Positions 17,368 to 26,554 of a stretch of DNA of 64,000 nucleotides are shown piece by piece. A program made the translations under genes and the position numbers. The DNA is from Acinetobacter sp. ANC 4648 (lineage in GTDB: Bacteria; Pseudomonadota; Gammaproteobacteria; Pseudomonadales; Moraxellaceae), in assembly GCF_002135345.1 (NCBI RefSeq), contig NZ_NEGI01000003.1, forward strand, positions 1 to 64,000, in the 5' to 3' direction. The notes under the pieces are model-generated. The model was not told the DNA's origin. It saw nothing but the letters and a program-made list of their open reading frames with translations, and did not search any database. Numbering within the stretch: position 1 is the stretch's first letter; each line of letters starts with the position of its first letter.

Positions 17368-18567
17368 ATGAATTTACAAAATCCTAAAAAATTCAAAATA
17401 CTTTTGGACCAAGCACACGAAACCGCCTTAAATGTACTCCGACCAATTTCACGTAAATATGACAAAGCAGAACATGCATATCCCAAAGAACTAAATATGT
17501 TGGCTTCTTTATTAGATGGTATGAACGATGGTGGCGATGGCATGAATGCGGGTGCTGCGGTCAATAAACGTGGTAACACCGATTCAAGCAATAAAAATGG
17601 CGTCAATATGTCCACCGCTTTGGGTGTGATTGAAATGTGCTATGGCGATACAGGTTTATTACTCTCTATGCCACGCCAAGGTTTAGGTAATTCAGCAATA
17701 GCTGCCGTTGCCAATGATGAGCAATTGGAGCGCTTTAAAGGCACTTGGGCAGCAATGGCCATCACTGAACCTGGTTGTGGCTCAGATTCAGCAGCTATAC
17801 GTACAACTGCAACCAAAGACGGTGATGATTACATCCTGAATGGTGAAAAAATCTTTGTCACTTCCGGTGAACGTGCCGACTCTGTTGTGGTTTGGGCGAC
17901 CCTAGATAAAAAACTGGGTAAAGCAGCCATTAAGTCATTCGTGGTACCTAAAGGTACGCTAGGGATGAAAGTGGAACGACTAGAGCATAAATTAGGGATT
18001 AAAGCTTCGGATACCGCTGCAATTAGCTTTATTGATTGCCGTGTTCCAGCTGCAAATTTATTGGGAAATCCTGAAATTGATATTGCCAAAGGTTTTGCAG
18101 GGGTTATGGAAACCTTTGACAACACTCGCCCATTAGTGGCGGCAATGGCAGTGGGTTGTGCTAAAGCCTCTTTAGAGCGGATTAAAGAGATTTTTATAGA
18201 TAGTCTAGATCCAGACTACAACACACCTTATTTACAAACATCACATATTGCTGCACAAATTTATCGTATGGAGGCTGAATGGGAAGCTGCTCGCCTACTC
18301 ACCATGAAAGCGACATGGATGGCAGACAATCGTAAACCAAACTCTCGTGAAGCATCGATTGCAAAAGCCAAAGCGGGACGTATTTGCAATGAAATCACAC
18401 TAAAATGTGTCGAACTTGCAGCAAGTGTGGGGTATAACGAAGATGAGTTATTAGAAAAATGGGCTCGCGATTCTAAAATTTTAGATATTTTTGAAGGTAC
18501 GCAACAAATTCAGCAACTGATTATTGCCCGCCGTGAATTGGGTAAATCTTCAAGTGAATTAAAATAA
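17368..18567 (+). CDS. Acyl-CoA dehydrogenase
   Basis: 399 residues, with AAGGA at good distance from the ATG. It has the standard marks: AMAITEPGCGSDSAAIRTTA (flavin-binding and substrate loop, about 130-149), GEKIFVTSGERAD, an arginine-rich FDNTRPLVAAMAVG helix, and LDIFEGTQQIQQLIIARREL at the C-terminus with the catalytic Glu in EGT. The expected reaction is FAD-dependent alpha,beta-dehydrogenation of an acyl-CoA, passing electrons to ETF. An unusual insert near residues 50-75 (DGMNDGGDGMNAGAAVNKRG) is rich in Gly, Asp and Asn. The substrate chain length cannot be told. It forms an operon with the preceding dehydrogenase-like gene. Confidence 0.93.
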   Translation: MNLQNPKKFKILLDQAHETALNVLRPISRKYDKAEHAYPKELNMLASLLDGMNDGGDGMNAGAAVNKRGNTDSSNKNGVNMSTALGVIEMCYGDTGLLLSMPRQGLGNSAIAAVANDEQLERFKGTWAAMAITEPGCGSDSAAIRTTATKDGDDYILNGEKIFVTSGERADSVVVWATLDKKLGKAAIKSFVVPKGTLGMKVERLEHKLGIKASDTAAISFIDCRVPAANLLGNPEIDIAKGFAGVMETFDNTRPLVAAMAVGCAKASLERIKEIFIDSLDPDYNTPYLQTSHIAAQIYRMEAEWEAARLLTMKATWMADNRKPNSREASIAKAKAGRICNEITLKCVELAASVGYNEDELLEKWARDSKILDIFEGTQQIQQLIIARRELGKSSSELK

Positions 18568-18597
18568 TTTTCATCCTTTAAGATAAAATACCCTATT

Positions 18598-18646
18598 AGA
18601 GATGGATTTATACGGAATATCGTATTATAACAATCCATCTCTTTTT
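18598..18646 (+). terminator. Terminator of the acyl-CoA dehydrogenase pair
   Basis: AGAGATGGATT pairs with AATCCATCTCT, followed by TTTTT, 30 bases after the stop codon. An inner hairpin ATACG/CGTAT stacks inside the loop. It overlaps the region just before the GNAT gene. Confidence 0.8.
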
Positions 18647-18666
18647 GATTTTATTACTTTATAAAC

Positions 18667-19152
18667 ATGTACCAAATTAGACTGATTCAAGCCAAAGATA
18701 ATACTGAAATTGCTAATATTATTCGTCAAGTTTCTAAAGAGTTTGGTTTAGCAGCTGAATCTGGTTTTGCTGTTGCAGATCCAATTTTAGACAATCTTTA
18801 TGAGGTTTATTCACAGCCCCATTCTCAATATTGGGTGGTTGAAAATGAACAAGGGACAGTTTTAGGCGGTGGTGGTATATCGCCTTTAACAGGTGATAAT
18901 ACGAGACTTGAAATACAAAAAATGTATTTTCTTACTGAAGTTCGCGGTTTAGGTTTTGCCAAACAAATTTTGCAAAATGGTTTTAAATTTGCACAACAAA
19001 ATAAATTTCAATTTTGCTATTTAGAAACCACTAAAGATCTTTGGCAAGCTGTAAAATTGTACGAAAAATTAGGATTTGAGCATTTAAAACAACCAAAAGG
19101 TAATACAGGTCATAGTCATGCCTGCGAAATTTGGATGGAAAAGCTTTTATAA
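18667..19152 (+). CDS. GNAT family N-acetyltransferase
   Basis: 161 residues, a single GNAT domain. EIQKMYFLTEVRGLGFAKQI carries the acetyl-CoA pyrophosphate-binding R-G-x-G-x-A motif (about 91-110), and LYEKLGFEHL is the typical C-terminal GFE strand. GGGGISPLTGDN and GNTGHSHACEIWM surround the substrate site. It resembles small-molecule or amino-acid acetyltransferases, but the substrate is unknown. No clear ribosome-binding site is seen. A decayed relative lies at 24435-24723 in the same orientation, so the two bracket the fimbrial operon. Confidence 0.9.
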   Translation: MYQIRLIQAKDNTEIANIIRQVSKEFGLAAESGFAVADPILDNLYEVYSQPHSQYWVVENEQGTVLGGGGISPLTGDNTRLEIQKMYFLTEVRGLGFAKQILQNGFKFAQQNKFQFCYLETTKDLWQAVKLYEKLGFEHLKQPKGNTGHSHACEIWMEKLL

Positions 19153-19253
19153 GCGTATCTTACAAACTAGTGCAGCTTCATCGAGGAGCTAGATGCAACA
19201 ATTATTATCTGTAACATAATGATTAATCAAATGAATATATAAACCAATTAAAT

Positions 19254-20303
19254 TTAGTCATAAATTAAATTGAGTACAGCTACACTTTTGACTAAACCTA
19301 CAGTTACAGGCAATGTTTCGGCATAATATGCTGCTTGGAGGCTTTTAGTTACAGTTTTAGAGTTATTTAACATACCAAACGTGAACTTATTTTCTAATAA
19401 TAATGGCCCTATTGGTATCGTATTATTTGAAGTGTCCGTTAATTTAATTTTAATGTTGGAACCGCCAGCCGATGCTGAAATACTATTTGTTAATACTCCA
19501 TTCAAATTACTAGCAGATGAAAAATTATCAGTGATCGTTGCTGAATAGCTCGTATTAACAGCATCATTAGGACAATTTGCTGTAATAGTAAAGCTAGTAG
19601 TGCCACCTATTTGATTAGCACTGCTAAAATCGGAGCTTCGCATAGAAGGTAAGGTAATATTAGGACTATCTACAACACACGTGGATGGCGAAATTGTATA
19701 GCTTAGATTAGAAATAGTAATATTTTTATTTGCACTTACAGCTCCTCCTCCTGATGAAGTTCTTGTACCTGTAGCCGTGTAGGTACCTAAAACAATATTA
19801 CTCATACTATATGTACCAGAAGTTAAGTTCGTTCCACGAATCAACACACTCACTTGCTCTAAACGCATACCTCTACTCGAGCTAGATCCAGTAAATAAGT
19901 TATATGATGTTGTAGATGAATTAACCGGATACAATGCTGCAGCATCCTGATTATCTTTAACACTGAAAGCAATATAAATTTGAGCTGGACTTGCAGCTAC
20001 AGGAGTTTGTGGAGTATTGACTCTATAATATGTACGACCATTTAGATTAATGATATCTGATGTACTTAAACTTGTACCATTAATTTGAAAAGAATTAGAT
20101 CCTGCATTATTACAATTATTAATGATTGTGCCATAACGATCAGGGGTCGTGGTTGCAGTAACTCTTTGATTATTCGCATTCGTTTTAAAATTACCCAAAT
20201 TACTCAAAGTAAAATTAGGATTTTCAGTTCCAGTCGTATTACAAGCATTTACATCAAGTGAAAAAAATAATACGAATGAACTTAAAAGTAATGGATTTCT
20301 CAT
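19254..20303 (-). CDS. Two-domain fimbrial tip protein (putative adhesin)
   Basis: 349 residues from ATG 20303, one base after the usher stop; the open frame reaches further up inside usher but the signal peptide (LLLSSFVLFFSLDVNAC) starts here. The N-terminal half (about 20-205) is Asn/Ser/Thr-rich beta sequence with paired cysteines, as in adhesin lectin domains. The C-terminal half from ISPSTCVVDSPNITLPSM is a pilin domain with its own disulphide (CVVD...ANCP) and ends in AVLNLIYD, like a pilin donor-strand-completed C-terminus. It is last in the operon. The receptor is unknown; no close match to FimH or CsuE is claimed. Confidence 0.82.
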   Translation of the reverse strand: MRNPLLLSSFVLFFSLDVNACNTTGTENPNFTLSNLGNFKTNANNQRVTATTTPDRYGTIINNCNNAGSNSFQINGTSLSTSDIINLNGRTYYRVNTPQTPVAASPAQIYIAFSVKDNQDAAALYPVNSSTTSYNLFTGSSSSRGMRLEQVSVLIRGTNLTSGTYSMSNIVLGTYTATGTRTSSGGGAVSANKNITISNLSYTISPSTCVVDSPNITLPSMRSSDFSSANQIGGTTSFTITANCPNDAVNTSYSATITDNFSSASNLNGVLTNSISASAGGSNIKIKLTDTSNNTIPIGPLLLENKFTFGMLNNSKTVTKSLQAAYYAETLPVTVGLVKSVAVLNLIYD

Positions 20304-20304
20304 A

Positions 20305-22911
20305 TCAATGACACTCCACACTAAGTATTTCAAATTGATAGTTTTTCTTATCTTTTTTAGTCTTTGGTGACGATATTGATGGAACTTTACAACTTTCATT
20401 CATTTCACTCCCCCATTCGACCGTTAAAGGTTGTTCAAATATATCATTTCTATTCTCAAGTATGACTTGATTCGACTGACCTAACATCCCAACAAAAGTT
20501 CCATTTTGATTTAAGACACGACTTCCAATTGGCAATTTAATCTCTTTTCCAGTTGATATTCGCAGCAAAATATTTGAAGTTTGCTTCGTATTAAAGGTTG
20601 CTAATGTCGAACTAAATCTTCTTGGAATGACTTTAATTTGGTTTGAATCTAGCACCACATCTATTGGTAAATCTTGCGGGTTTATACTAATATCATTTTC
20701 ACTATAAGCTGAGTTTGCCGGATAAATTGCATTCCCAAAACGATCTAGCTTTACGCCCCATGCGTTATTGACTTTTGCACCCTTACCATTCTCTACATGG
20801 ACAATCGTATATGTATCAGATAATGAGTTTACTGGCGTCAAACCAAATTGATGAGCAACAAGTGCTCCACGTGCTGATAATGAATATTGTTGATGATTAT
20901 CATACGTATATGCAGTAGCGCCTAACGTTATTTTAGGAAGCATATAGTTTGCATAAGCTTGTAGCGAGGTTTCCGCATCACTATTTTGGTAAGTATTTGA
21001 TAAACCAAGACCATAGTTAAAATTATTTTGATTTCCTAAAGTACCTGAAACATTCACATTTGCAGTGTTTATATTGCGATCATTTCTACTATTTTGAATA
21101 TTCGAGTTAATAAATAATCGATTTTCTTTCCAATCTAGTGGTAATGAAAAACTCATATAAAGTGTTTTATCATCAGTATTGAATGAAGAATAATCTGTTT
21201 GACTATATCCCACAGTATAACTTAATTTTTTCCAAATATTACTGTAACTTAAGTTGTACTGTTGCGCACTTTTTTGCTTATCCCAATACTTATTATTTGA
21301 ATAACTCAAGTTAAAGCTAGCCGTATTATTTACAAAATTAGACTTCATAATGTTTACAGAAAACTGATCTTTTAAGTTATTTGTAAAAATATAATTATTG
21401 TACTCAGAATCACTTAAATCATCGAAGTTAAGCTTAGATAATGCATTTGAAACTGTTAAATAGTTTTTACTTTGATGCAAAGTATTAAAAAAGAGGCTTA
21501 GACCTTTATTTTCAAAGCTATACCGATAATCAAAATTGAATTGATCCCCACGGTACTTCTCCGAAAATATGTTAGCTTGACTTGAGTTGACTTTAAAATT
21601 CATCCCACCAATTGCTGAACTAATACCCGCACCAAGCAATAAACTTTTATAGTGTTCAGAGGCATTAATCCCTCCTAAAAGTGTTAAATTATTACTGACT
21701 CCATATCCATAATTAACTTGAGAAATAATCTCATCCGTTGTTTTATTAAATAAATGATAACGTCCTAAAGCAGCACTATAATTATACCGACCAGGTTTGA
21801 TTAAATTAAGATTTTGTTGTAGAGGCATCGTGTATGTTTTTATTTCACCACTATTTTCTACAATCTCAACCATCAAATTTCCATTACCAACGGAACCTAA
21901 ATCCGTAATTTTAAAAGGCCCTGCTGGAACAGTACGTTCATATATTTTTATACCATTTTGATAAACTTTGACGACTGCATTTGAGTTCGCAACATTCTCA
22001 ATGACTGGAGAATAAGTTTGTTGTGACCACGGCAACATCGTTTGATCTGAAGCAATCTGTGCTCCGATAATGGGTAAACTTTCTAGCTGATAATTCTGAG
22101 TACTAAACTGCCCTAAACTCAATCGTGAATAAATTGGTACTATATCTGTATGTAATACATTTTCATTTGATCTATAGGTTCCTAGACTAGAATCCTCTGA
22201 GTCAAAGCTACCTTGATGTCTAAAGTACCAACCATTCAAGTTTACACCACCATTTAAGCTCAAATATTGGGTATTTTTTTCATTATTATGATTTGTATTA
22301 TAATTATAAGAAATAAATGAAGAGTTTATTCCTTTATCAAATAATTTTGGATTTATATATCCGTCTGGATGCTCTGTACGCAATGCTTGAGGTATATAAA
22401 TATTTAAAATTAATTTAGATGCATCAAATTCATAATATGCACTGCTACTAATATCTTTAACATTTAAACAATTTACAGAAGGTAAGTTTTTAATCACCTC
22501 CGTAGTCAAATCAAGATGATTCAATAAACCTTGATCAATACACAATATTGCAGAATCTTTATTCTTTGGTTTTGCAAATGTTACTGTTGAATCGGCCATT
22601 CTTTTTTGATTTATGTTTAGTTGAACAAAGTACATTCCTTCAATAATACTATTTTTAACATTAAAATCCTTAAGATTAATATTTCGATTACTTTGCCCAT
22701 AAAGCGAACTTGAGTTAAAAAATGCAAAACTTGATGTATCAAATGCCTGTAAATTTTCAATTGAATCATCAACAGGTTGAACAGCTGTTTTCTGAATCGA
22801 TGGTTTATCTAAAGGGAATTGAATATTCTCTGGGTTATTTGGTTTACTTGCATGAGTGCCAACGGATACAAACATTAGAATATAAAGGTGTTTGTATTTA
22901 AATTTTTTCAT
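20305..22911 (-). CDS. Fimbrial outer-membrane usher protein (FimD/PapC family)
   Basis: 868 residues, normal length. A signal peptide is followed by the N-terminal chaperone-binding domain (FNSSSLYGQSNRNINLKDF), then the beta-barrel with the plug (about 310-400, including YERTVPAGPFKITDLGSVGNGNLMVEI and QQNLNLIKPGRYNYSAALG) and C-terminal domains containing GSRVLNQNGTFVGMLGQSNQ. Two cysteines near the end (ESCK and VECH) fit the conserved C-terminal disulphide. It exports and assembles subunits delivered by the chaperone. The barrel is Asn/Ser/Tyr-rich and very AT-rich at the DNA level. Confidence 0.95.
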   Translation of the reverse strand: MKKFKYKHLYILMFVSVGTHASKPNNPENIQFPLDKPSIQKTAVQPVDDSIENLQAFDTSSFAFFNSSSLYGQSNRNINLKDFNVKNSIIEGMYFVQLNINQKRMADSTVTFAKPKNKDSAILCIDQGLLNHLDLTTEVIKNLPSVNCLNVKDISSSAYYEFDASKLILNIYIPQALRTEHPDGYINPKLFDKGINSSFISYNYNTNHNNEKNTQYLSLNGGVNLNGWYFRHQGSFDSEDSSLGTYRSNENVLHTDIVPIYSRLSLGQFSTQNYQLESLPIIGAQIASDQTMLPWSQQTYSPVIENVANSNAVVKVYQNGIKIYERTVPAGPFKITDLGSVGNGNLMVEIVENSGEIKTYTMPLQQNLNLIKPGRYNYSAALGRYHLFNKTTDEIISQVNYGYGVSNNLTLLGGINASEHYKSLLLGAGISSAIGGMNFKVNSSQANIFSEKYRGDQFNFDYRYSFENKGLSLFFNTLHQSKNYLTVSNALSKLNFDDLSDSEYNNYIFTNNLKDQFSVNIMKSNFVNNTASFNLSYSNNKYWDKQKSAQQYNLSYSNIWKKLSYTVGYSQTDYSSFNTDDKTLYMSFSLPLDWKENRLFINSNIQNSRNDRNINTANVNVSGTLGNQNNFNYGLGLSNTYQNSDAETSLQAYANYMLPKITLGATAYTYDNHQQYSLSARGALVAHQFGLTPVNSLSDTYTIVHVENGKGAKVNNAWGVKLDRFGNAIYPANSAYSENDISINPQDLPIDVVLDSNQIKVIPRRFSSTLATFNTKQTSNILLRISTGKEIKLPIGSRVLNQNGTFVGMLGQSNQVILENRNDIFEQPLTVEWGSEMNESCKVPSISSPKTKKDKKNYQFEILSVECH

Positions 22912-22941
22912 TGACGACTATCCAACCTAAATAATACTAAA

Positions 22942-23649
22942 TTAATTCATGCTTTTAGAAATTGATTGCACACCGCCTAGATCATTAATAAATGAATAGT
23001 TTATATTATTCGGTTTATTTTCTAGTTTAAAATCAACTATTTGACTTGAAAATGGAAGAACCATTATTGGTTTTTTGTAATTACTCTCGCCTAAAGACGT
23101 TTTGAAATCTAAACTGACAAATGTGATGTAATAAGACGTTGGATTTTTTAGCTCGACTTTTTTTTCATCACTTAGGTAATTAAACTGAACTTGATTAAAT
23201 GCCTCATTCACTGCAACTTTTAATTTATTCGGTCGATAAAATAGTTTTATACGAGTCCGTACAGTAAATGATAATAAATTTTGCCCCACTAAATTAGGAT
23301 TATCTGGTGGTATATCTAGCATATTAAACCAAAATAAAGACTCTCTATCTTCTGGTAGTTTTGATGACTCAGTCTGAATAATACGTATAACCTGACCTTG
23401 ATTCGGCTCTACTCGACTCAGTGGAGGCGTCAATACAAATGGAATTTCTTCAGCTGTAGGAATTTCATCTATATTTCCATTATCAATCCAAGTTTGAACC
23501 AGTGCTGGAGTATTAAATTCATTACGAACCTGCACACCAACACTGGTTGAACCTGCAGGAAAAATGATGCGCGTACCATCAATGCTTACACCCGCCTGAG
23601 TCAAATTAATCCAACATACAGTGAGAAGCGTTAAAACAATCTTTCGCAT
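22942..23649 (-). CDS. Periplasmic fimbrial chaperone (PapD family)
   Basis: 235 residues with a signal peptide ending near TQAG and AAAAGGAAAAG before the ATG. Two immunoglobulin-like domains are expected: the first has GTRIIFPAG with the conserved Arg that anchors the subunit C-terminus, LPPL-like LTPPLSRVEP, and LPEDRESLFWFNMLDIPP, the family signature. RIKLFYRP has the second anchoring residue, Lys. The linker and C-terminal domain follow. It binds pilin subunits by donor-strand complementation. It lies between pilin (20-base gap) and usher (30-base gap). Confidence 0.95.
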   Translation of the reverse strand: MRKIVLTLLTVCWINLTQAGVSIDGTRIIFPAGSTSVGVQVRNEFNTPALVQTWIDNGNIDEIPTAEEIPFVLTPPLSRVEPNQGQVIRIIQTESSKLPEDRESLFWFNMLDIPPDNPNLVGQNLLSFTVRTRIKLFYRPNKLKVAVNEAFNQVQFNYLSDEKKVELKNPTSYYITFVSLDFKTSLGESNYKKPIMVLPFSSQIVDFKLENKPNNINYSFINDLGGVQSISKSMN

Positions 23650-23669
23650 AACTTTTCCTTTTATTAAAA

Positions 23670-24272
23670 TTATGGATAAGTAATATTATAAGTAACAACA
23701 GCATTTACATCCTGAGCAGCAGGAAGAATAGATCCTGTACCCGCATAATATTGAGCTGCGTAATAAAACTTATTCGCAGTAGAATCATATGCAGCTTTTG
23801 CTTGTGTAGAAGTATTGCTGTAATCAACGAGTGTGCCTGCGCCGACTGAAGTAGGCTTAGCTAAAATTTGAACAAACACAGGATTTGTTGTTGATTTTGT
23901 TCCTGCTTTATTGACTAATGCAGTAGTCTCAGTCGCACTATAATCAGCTGAGGTTGACGTACTCAAAGTAACTACTGGTGCTAAGTTCGCACTTAAACCT
24001 GTTGCCGTATAACATGCAGTACCATCAGTTTTACTCAATGTCACATCAAAGTTTTTCAAACCACTCATACGTGTCGTTGTTGTGAAGTTAGAGCTAGGAA
24101 TCGTATCTAAAGTAACAACGACATTGGTTGTACCTAGAGCATTGGTTCCCCCAGTTAAAACACAAGTTTCATTATAGATTTTACCATTAATGGTAATCGT
24201 CCCTGGATTTGCGAAGGTAATAGAAGACAGACTTAATGCTGTAATAGCCAATGCGATTTTTAAAGTTTTCAT
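23670..24272 (-). CDS. Major fimbrial subunit (pilin)
   Basis: 200 residues with a Sec signal peptide (cleavage expected after ITFA). The mature protein starts ANPGTITINGKIYNETC, giving a short donor strand before the first cysteine; the second cysteine is in DGTACYTATG, forming the usual pilin disulphide. The chain ends in VVTYNITYP, matching the penultimate-Tyr C-terminus that chaperones bind. The Thr/Ser/Ala content is high, as in type 1-like pilins. It is the first gene of the operon and probably the most abundant product. Confidence 0.9.
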   Translation of the reverse strand: MKTLKIALAITALSLSSITFANPGTITINGKIYNETCVLTGGTNALGTTNVVVTLDTIPSSNFTTTTRMSGLKNFDVTLSKTDGTACYTATGLSANLAPVVTLSTSTSADYSATETTALVNKAGTKSTTNPVFVQILAKPTSVGAGTLVDYSNTSTQAKAAYDSTANKFYYAAQYYAGTGSILPAAQDVNAVVTYNITYP

Positions 24273-24369
24273 TTTAGTATCTCATAGAGAATTCGATTTT
24301 TAATTTCAGACACGCGATACAACACACAACCTGCAAACAAGTGTGAATCAATTAACACTATCCGAGCGA

Positions 24370-24400
24370 ATTATACATAAAAACTAAACAATTAATACAA
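24370..24400 (-). promoter_or_regulatory. Putative promoter of the fimbrial operon
   Basis: Read on the minus strand, TTGTAT (24395-24400) and a perfect TATAAT (24370-24375) are separated by 19 bases. A transcript would start near 24363, about 90 bases before the pilin ATG. No invertible repeats that would mark a phase switch were seen around it. The -35 and its spacing are weak, so regulation by an activator is possible. Confidence 0.35.
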
Positions 24401-24434
24401 TAATGACTATCAAGTTATACTTTTTATTTTTGAG

Positions 24435-24723
24435 ATATATCAAGCCTATTCACACCATTACAGAGTTGAAAGTGAACAAAGACAATTTCTAGGATGTGTG
24501 CCGCCTTTAACAAGTGGTGCTGAAACAAGACTTGAAATATAAAAATATATTTCCTATCCAGATTCTTAGTTTTAATTTTACCAAGCCGATTGTAGAAAAC
24601 AATTTAAAATGCAACCAAAGAAACAACTTTAGACATTACTATTTAAATAATATGAAAGACCTTGAACAAGTTACTAAGTTGTATAAAAATAAAGCTTTAA
24701 GTGACGTAAAAGCAATACAATGA
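24435..24723 (+). pseudogene. Decayed GNAT acetyltransferase gene
   Basis: This segment can be aligned, with gaps, to the middle and end of the GNAT gene at 18667-19152. YQAYSHHYRVESEQRQFLG matches YEVYSQPHSQYWVVENEQGTVLG, PLTSGAETRLEI followed by a stop matches PLTGDNTRLEIQKMYF, and near the end MKDLEQVTKLYKNKAL matches TKDLWQAVKLYEKLGF. The start, the acetyl-CoA motif and the C-terminus are lost or scrambled, and there are stops and frame changes. It may be a decayed duplicate or a decayed, more distant paralogue. It borders the fimbrial operon on the side opposite the intact gene, in the same orientation. Confidence 0.75.
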
Positions 24724-25176
24724 ATAGTCATATTTACAATGTTTAGATGGCAAAGCCTTTATAAACAGATTTAACAAAGTAGAGGACTATATTCAAATTA
24801 AATATTAAAAATCATATAAAAGCCGTTACAGTGCACTGAATTCTATAACGGCTTTGGCTACAACATTGATGCTGAAATACAAGCATTCCACACAAGTGTG
24901 TATAATATTAATGATAAATAATTTGTAGCCAAAATAATCCAGTCAAACAGGCTAAATATGATCAATAACTCGAAAGTAATTTTTATTTTTAAATAACTAA
25001 ACATTTTCTAAAATAGATTTTGGTAAGTCTACTGATTATTTCCGTAATGATATTCTTTGTTTAATATTATAGTATTCAATTTTATAATACTATTTTGCCC
25101 ATTCAACATAATGGAGCTTATACTCAATGCATCTTGATACTATCAACTCTTATTATTACTTAATACCACTCTCTTA
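24724..25176. other. 450-bp AT-rich gap before alkM
   Basis: No gene is seen. It contains the second hairpin repeat (24815-24880), a small inverted repeat CACAC/GTGTG at about 24889-24902, and several runs of stops in every frame. Confidence 0.5.
24815..24880 (+). repeat. Dispersed hairpin repeat, copy 2
   Basis: AAAGCCGTTA(C)AG pairs imperfectly with CTATAACGGCTTT, followed by GCTACAACATTGATGCTGAAATAC. This matches copy 1 at 3238-3300 over about 60 bases, on the same strand. In both the stem is kept while bases differ, as expected if the folded form matters. It follows the decayed GNAT gene by about 90 bases. Confidence 0.55.
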
Positions 25177-25200
25177 TAAAAAGCCCCTTTCAGGGCTTTT
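25177..25200 (-). terminator. Terminator of alkM
   Basis: AAAAAGCCC and GGGCTTTT with a 6-base loop; on the minus strand it ends in TTTTT and directly follows the alkM stop codon. Confidence 0.85.
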
Positions 25201-25202
25201 AC

Positions 25203-26429
25203 TCAAACAGCTTCTTTACTTAAAAGCTTGTCTATGACACCAAACGTCTTAAAAATTTTCGCACGACGTTTCGGATGAATATTGGCTTTACTCAAATCTC
25301 CTTGATAATGCTCAAAAACACGCTTATCCATGATCTTAAACCATAAAGAAGGAATCAGCGCAGGAAGTAACATACTTGCATAACCACTTGGTAATTCTGG
25401 AGCCTCATCAAAATGGCGTAAAGCTTGAAATGGGCGAGTTGGATAAGCATGATGATCCGAATGACGCTGTAATTGGTACAAAAATAAATTTGTCACAATA
25501 TTATTATTATTCCAACTATGCTCAGGCATGGTTCGCTCATACTTGCCATTCTCATCCTGCTGGCGTAATAAACCATAATGTTCAATATAGTTAATCACTT
25601 CAAATAAACTCAAACCATAAAAAGCTTGCGTAGCTAAATAAGGAATTGTGCCTTTCCCAAACAAAGCAACCATGCTTGTATGAAATGTTGCACTCATCCC
25701 CCAACCTTGTAACAGCTCATTCTCTTTCGACCAAAAAGATAGACCTTTACGTTTAAGACGTTTGGTTTCAATCTCTATCGAAGATTTTAATGAACCAAAT
25801 ACAGTGCGTGGCCAAAACTCGTAAAATGTTTCGCCCATCTTTGAGGATGCAGGATCTTCAGGTGTTGCCGCTCGTTTATGATGTCCATACGGATGCTCAA
25901 TACGAAAATGATTATATCCTGTTGGGACTAATGCTAAATGTGACAAAATATGATCTAAGCGGTCAGATTTATGGCTCAATTCATGCGCGGTATTAATTGC
26001 AATACCATTGATTGCACCCATTGAAATGCCCAATAAAACCTTATCCAGTAATGAGGTTTCTTTGCGGCTAGCCAAGTAACAGGCATAAACATTGGCAACA
26101 TACTGTAAAGGAATAAAAGACTTTACCAATCTAGAATAATAGGGATCTTGTTCCAACAACTTAATATCTTCTGTGGTTGGATTATTATTATCTTTACCAA
26201 TTAGAGTATCAATGCTTGGAATCACAATGTGTAAAACAATTGGACCTCCTAAAGCAAAAATCTTCTTTAGTGGTTTTGGTGAAAATTGATATCCAGCTAA
26301 AATACCAATACCAATCACGGGTAATGCTGGACTAATCATCCACAAATAGCGTTTTTTATCGAGTGCCATTCCTGATTTTTTTGTGCCTTCTTGCATCTGG
26401 GTTTCAATTATCTGTACTGGTGCATTCAT
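25203..26429 (-). CDS. alkM: Membrane-bound alkane 1-monooxygenase
   Basis: 408 residues with several membrane helices in the first 135 residues. The three histidine clusters that hold the di-iron site are present: HELSHK (about 147), HPYGHHKRAATPEDPASS (about 172, the AlkB-specific signature) and LQRHSDHHAYPTRPFQ (about 315). It inserts oxygen at the terminal carbon of medium to long n-alkanes at the inner membrane, using electrons from rubredoxin, whose gene is not in the window. The divergent AraC regulator next to it gives the alkM-alkR arrangement known from Acinetobacter. GGAAG precedes the ATG. Confidence 0.95.
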   Translation of the reverse strand: MNAPVQIIETQMQEGTKKSGMALDKKRYLWMISPALPVIGIGILAGYQFSPKPLKKIFALGGPIVLHIVIPSIDTLIGKDNNNPTTEDIKLLEQDPYYSRLVKSFIPLQYVANVYACYLASRKETSLLDKVLLGISMGAINGIAINTAHELSHKSDRLDHILSHLALVPTGYNHFRIEHPYGHHKRAATPEDPASSKMGETFYEFWPRTVFGSLKSSIEIETKRLKRKGLSFWSKENELLQGWGMSATFHTSMVALFGKGTIPYLATQAFYGLSLFEVINYIEHYGLLRQQDENGKYERTMPEHSWNNNNIVTNLFLYQLQRHSDHHAYPTRPFQALRHFDEAPELPSGYASMLLPALIPSLWFKIMDKRVFEHYQGDLSKANIHPKRRAKIFKTFGVIDKLLSKEAV

Positions 26430-26554
26430 CGCTTCGTCTTCCCTATCTTGCTCTTAGCTCTATCTTTCAACAAAGCCCTCCATAAAAACAGTTGTAAGCG
26501 TCCAAAAAAGCTATGAAAAAGTCTTTGGCATCTTTAACATATGATTTGTCCTTT

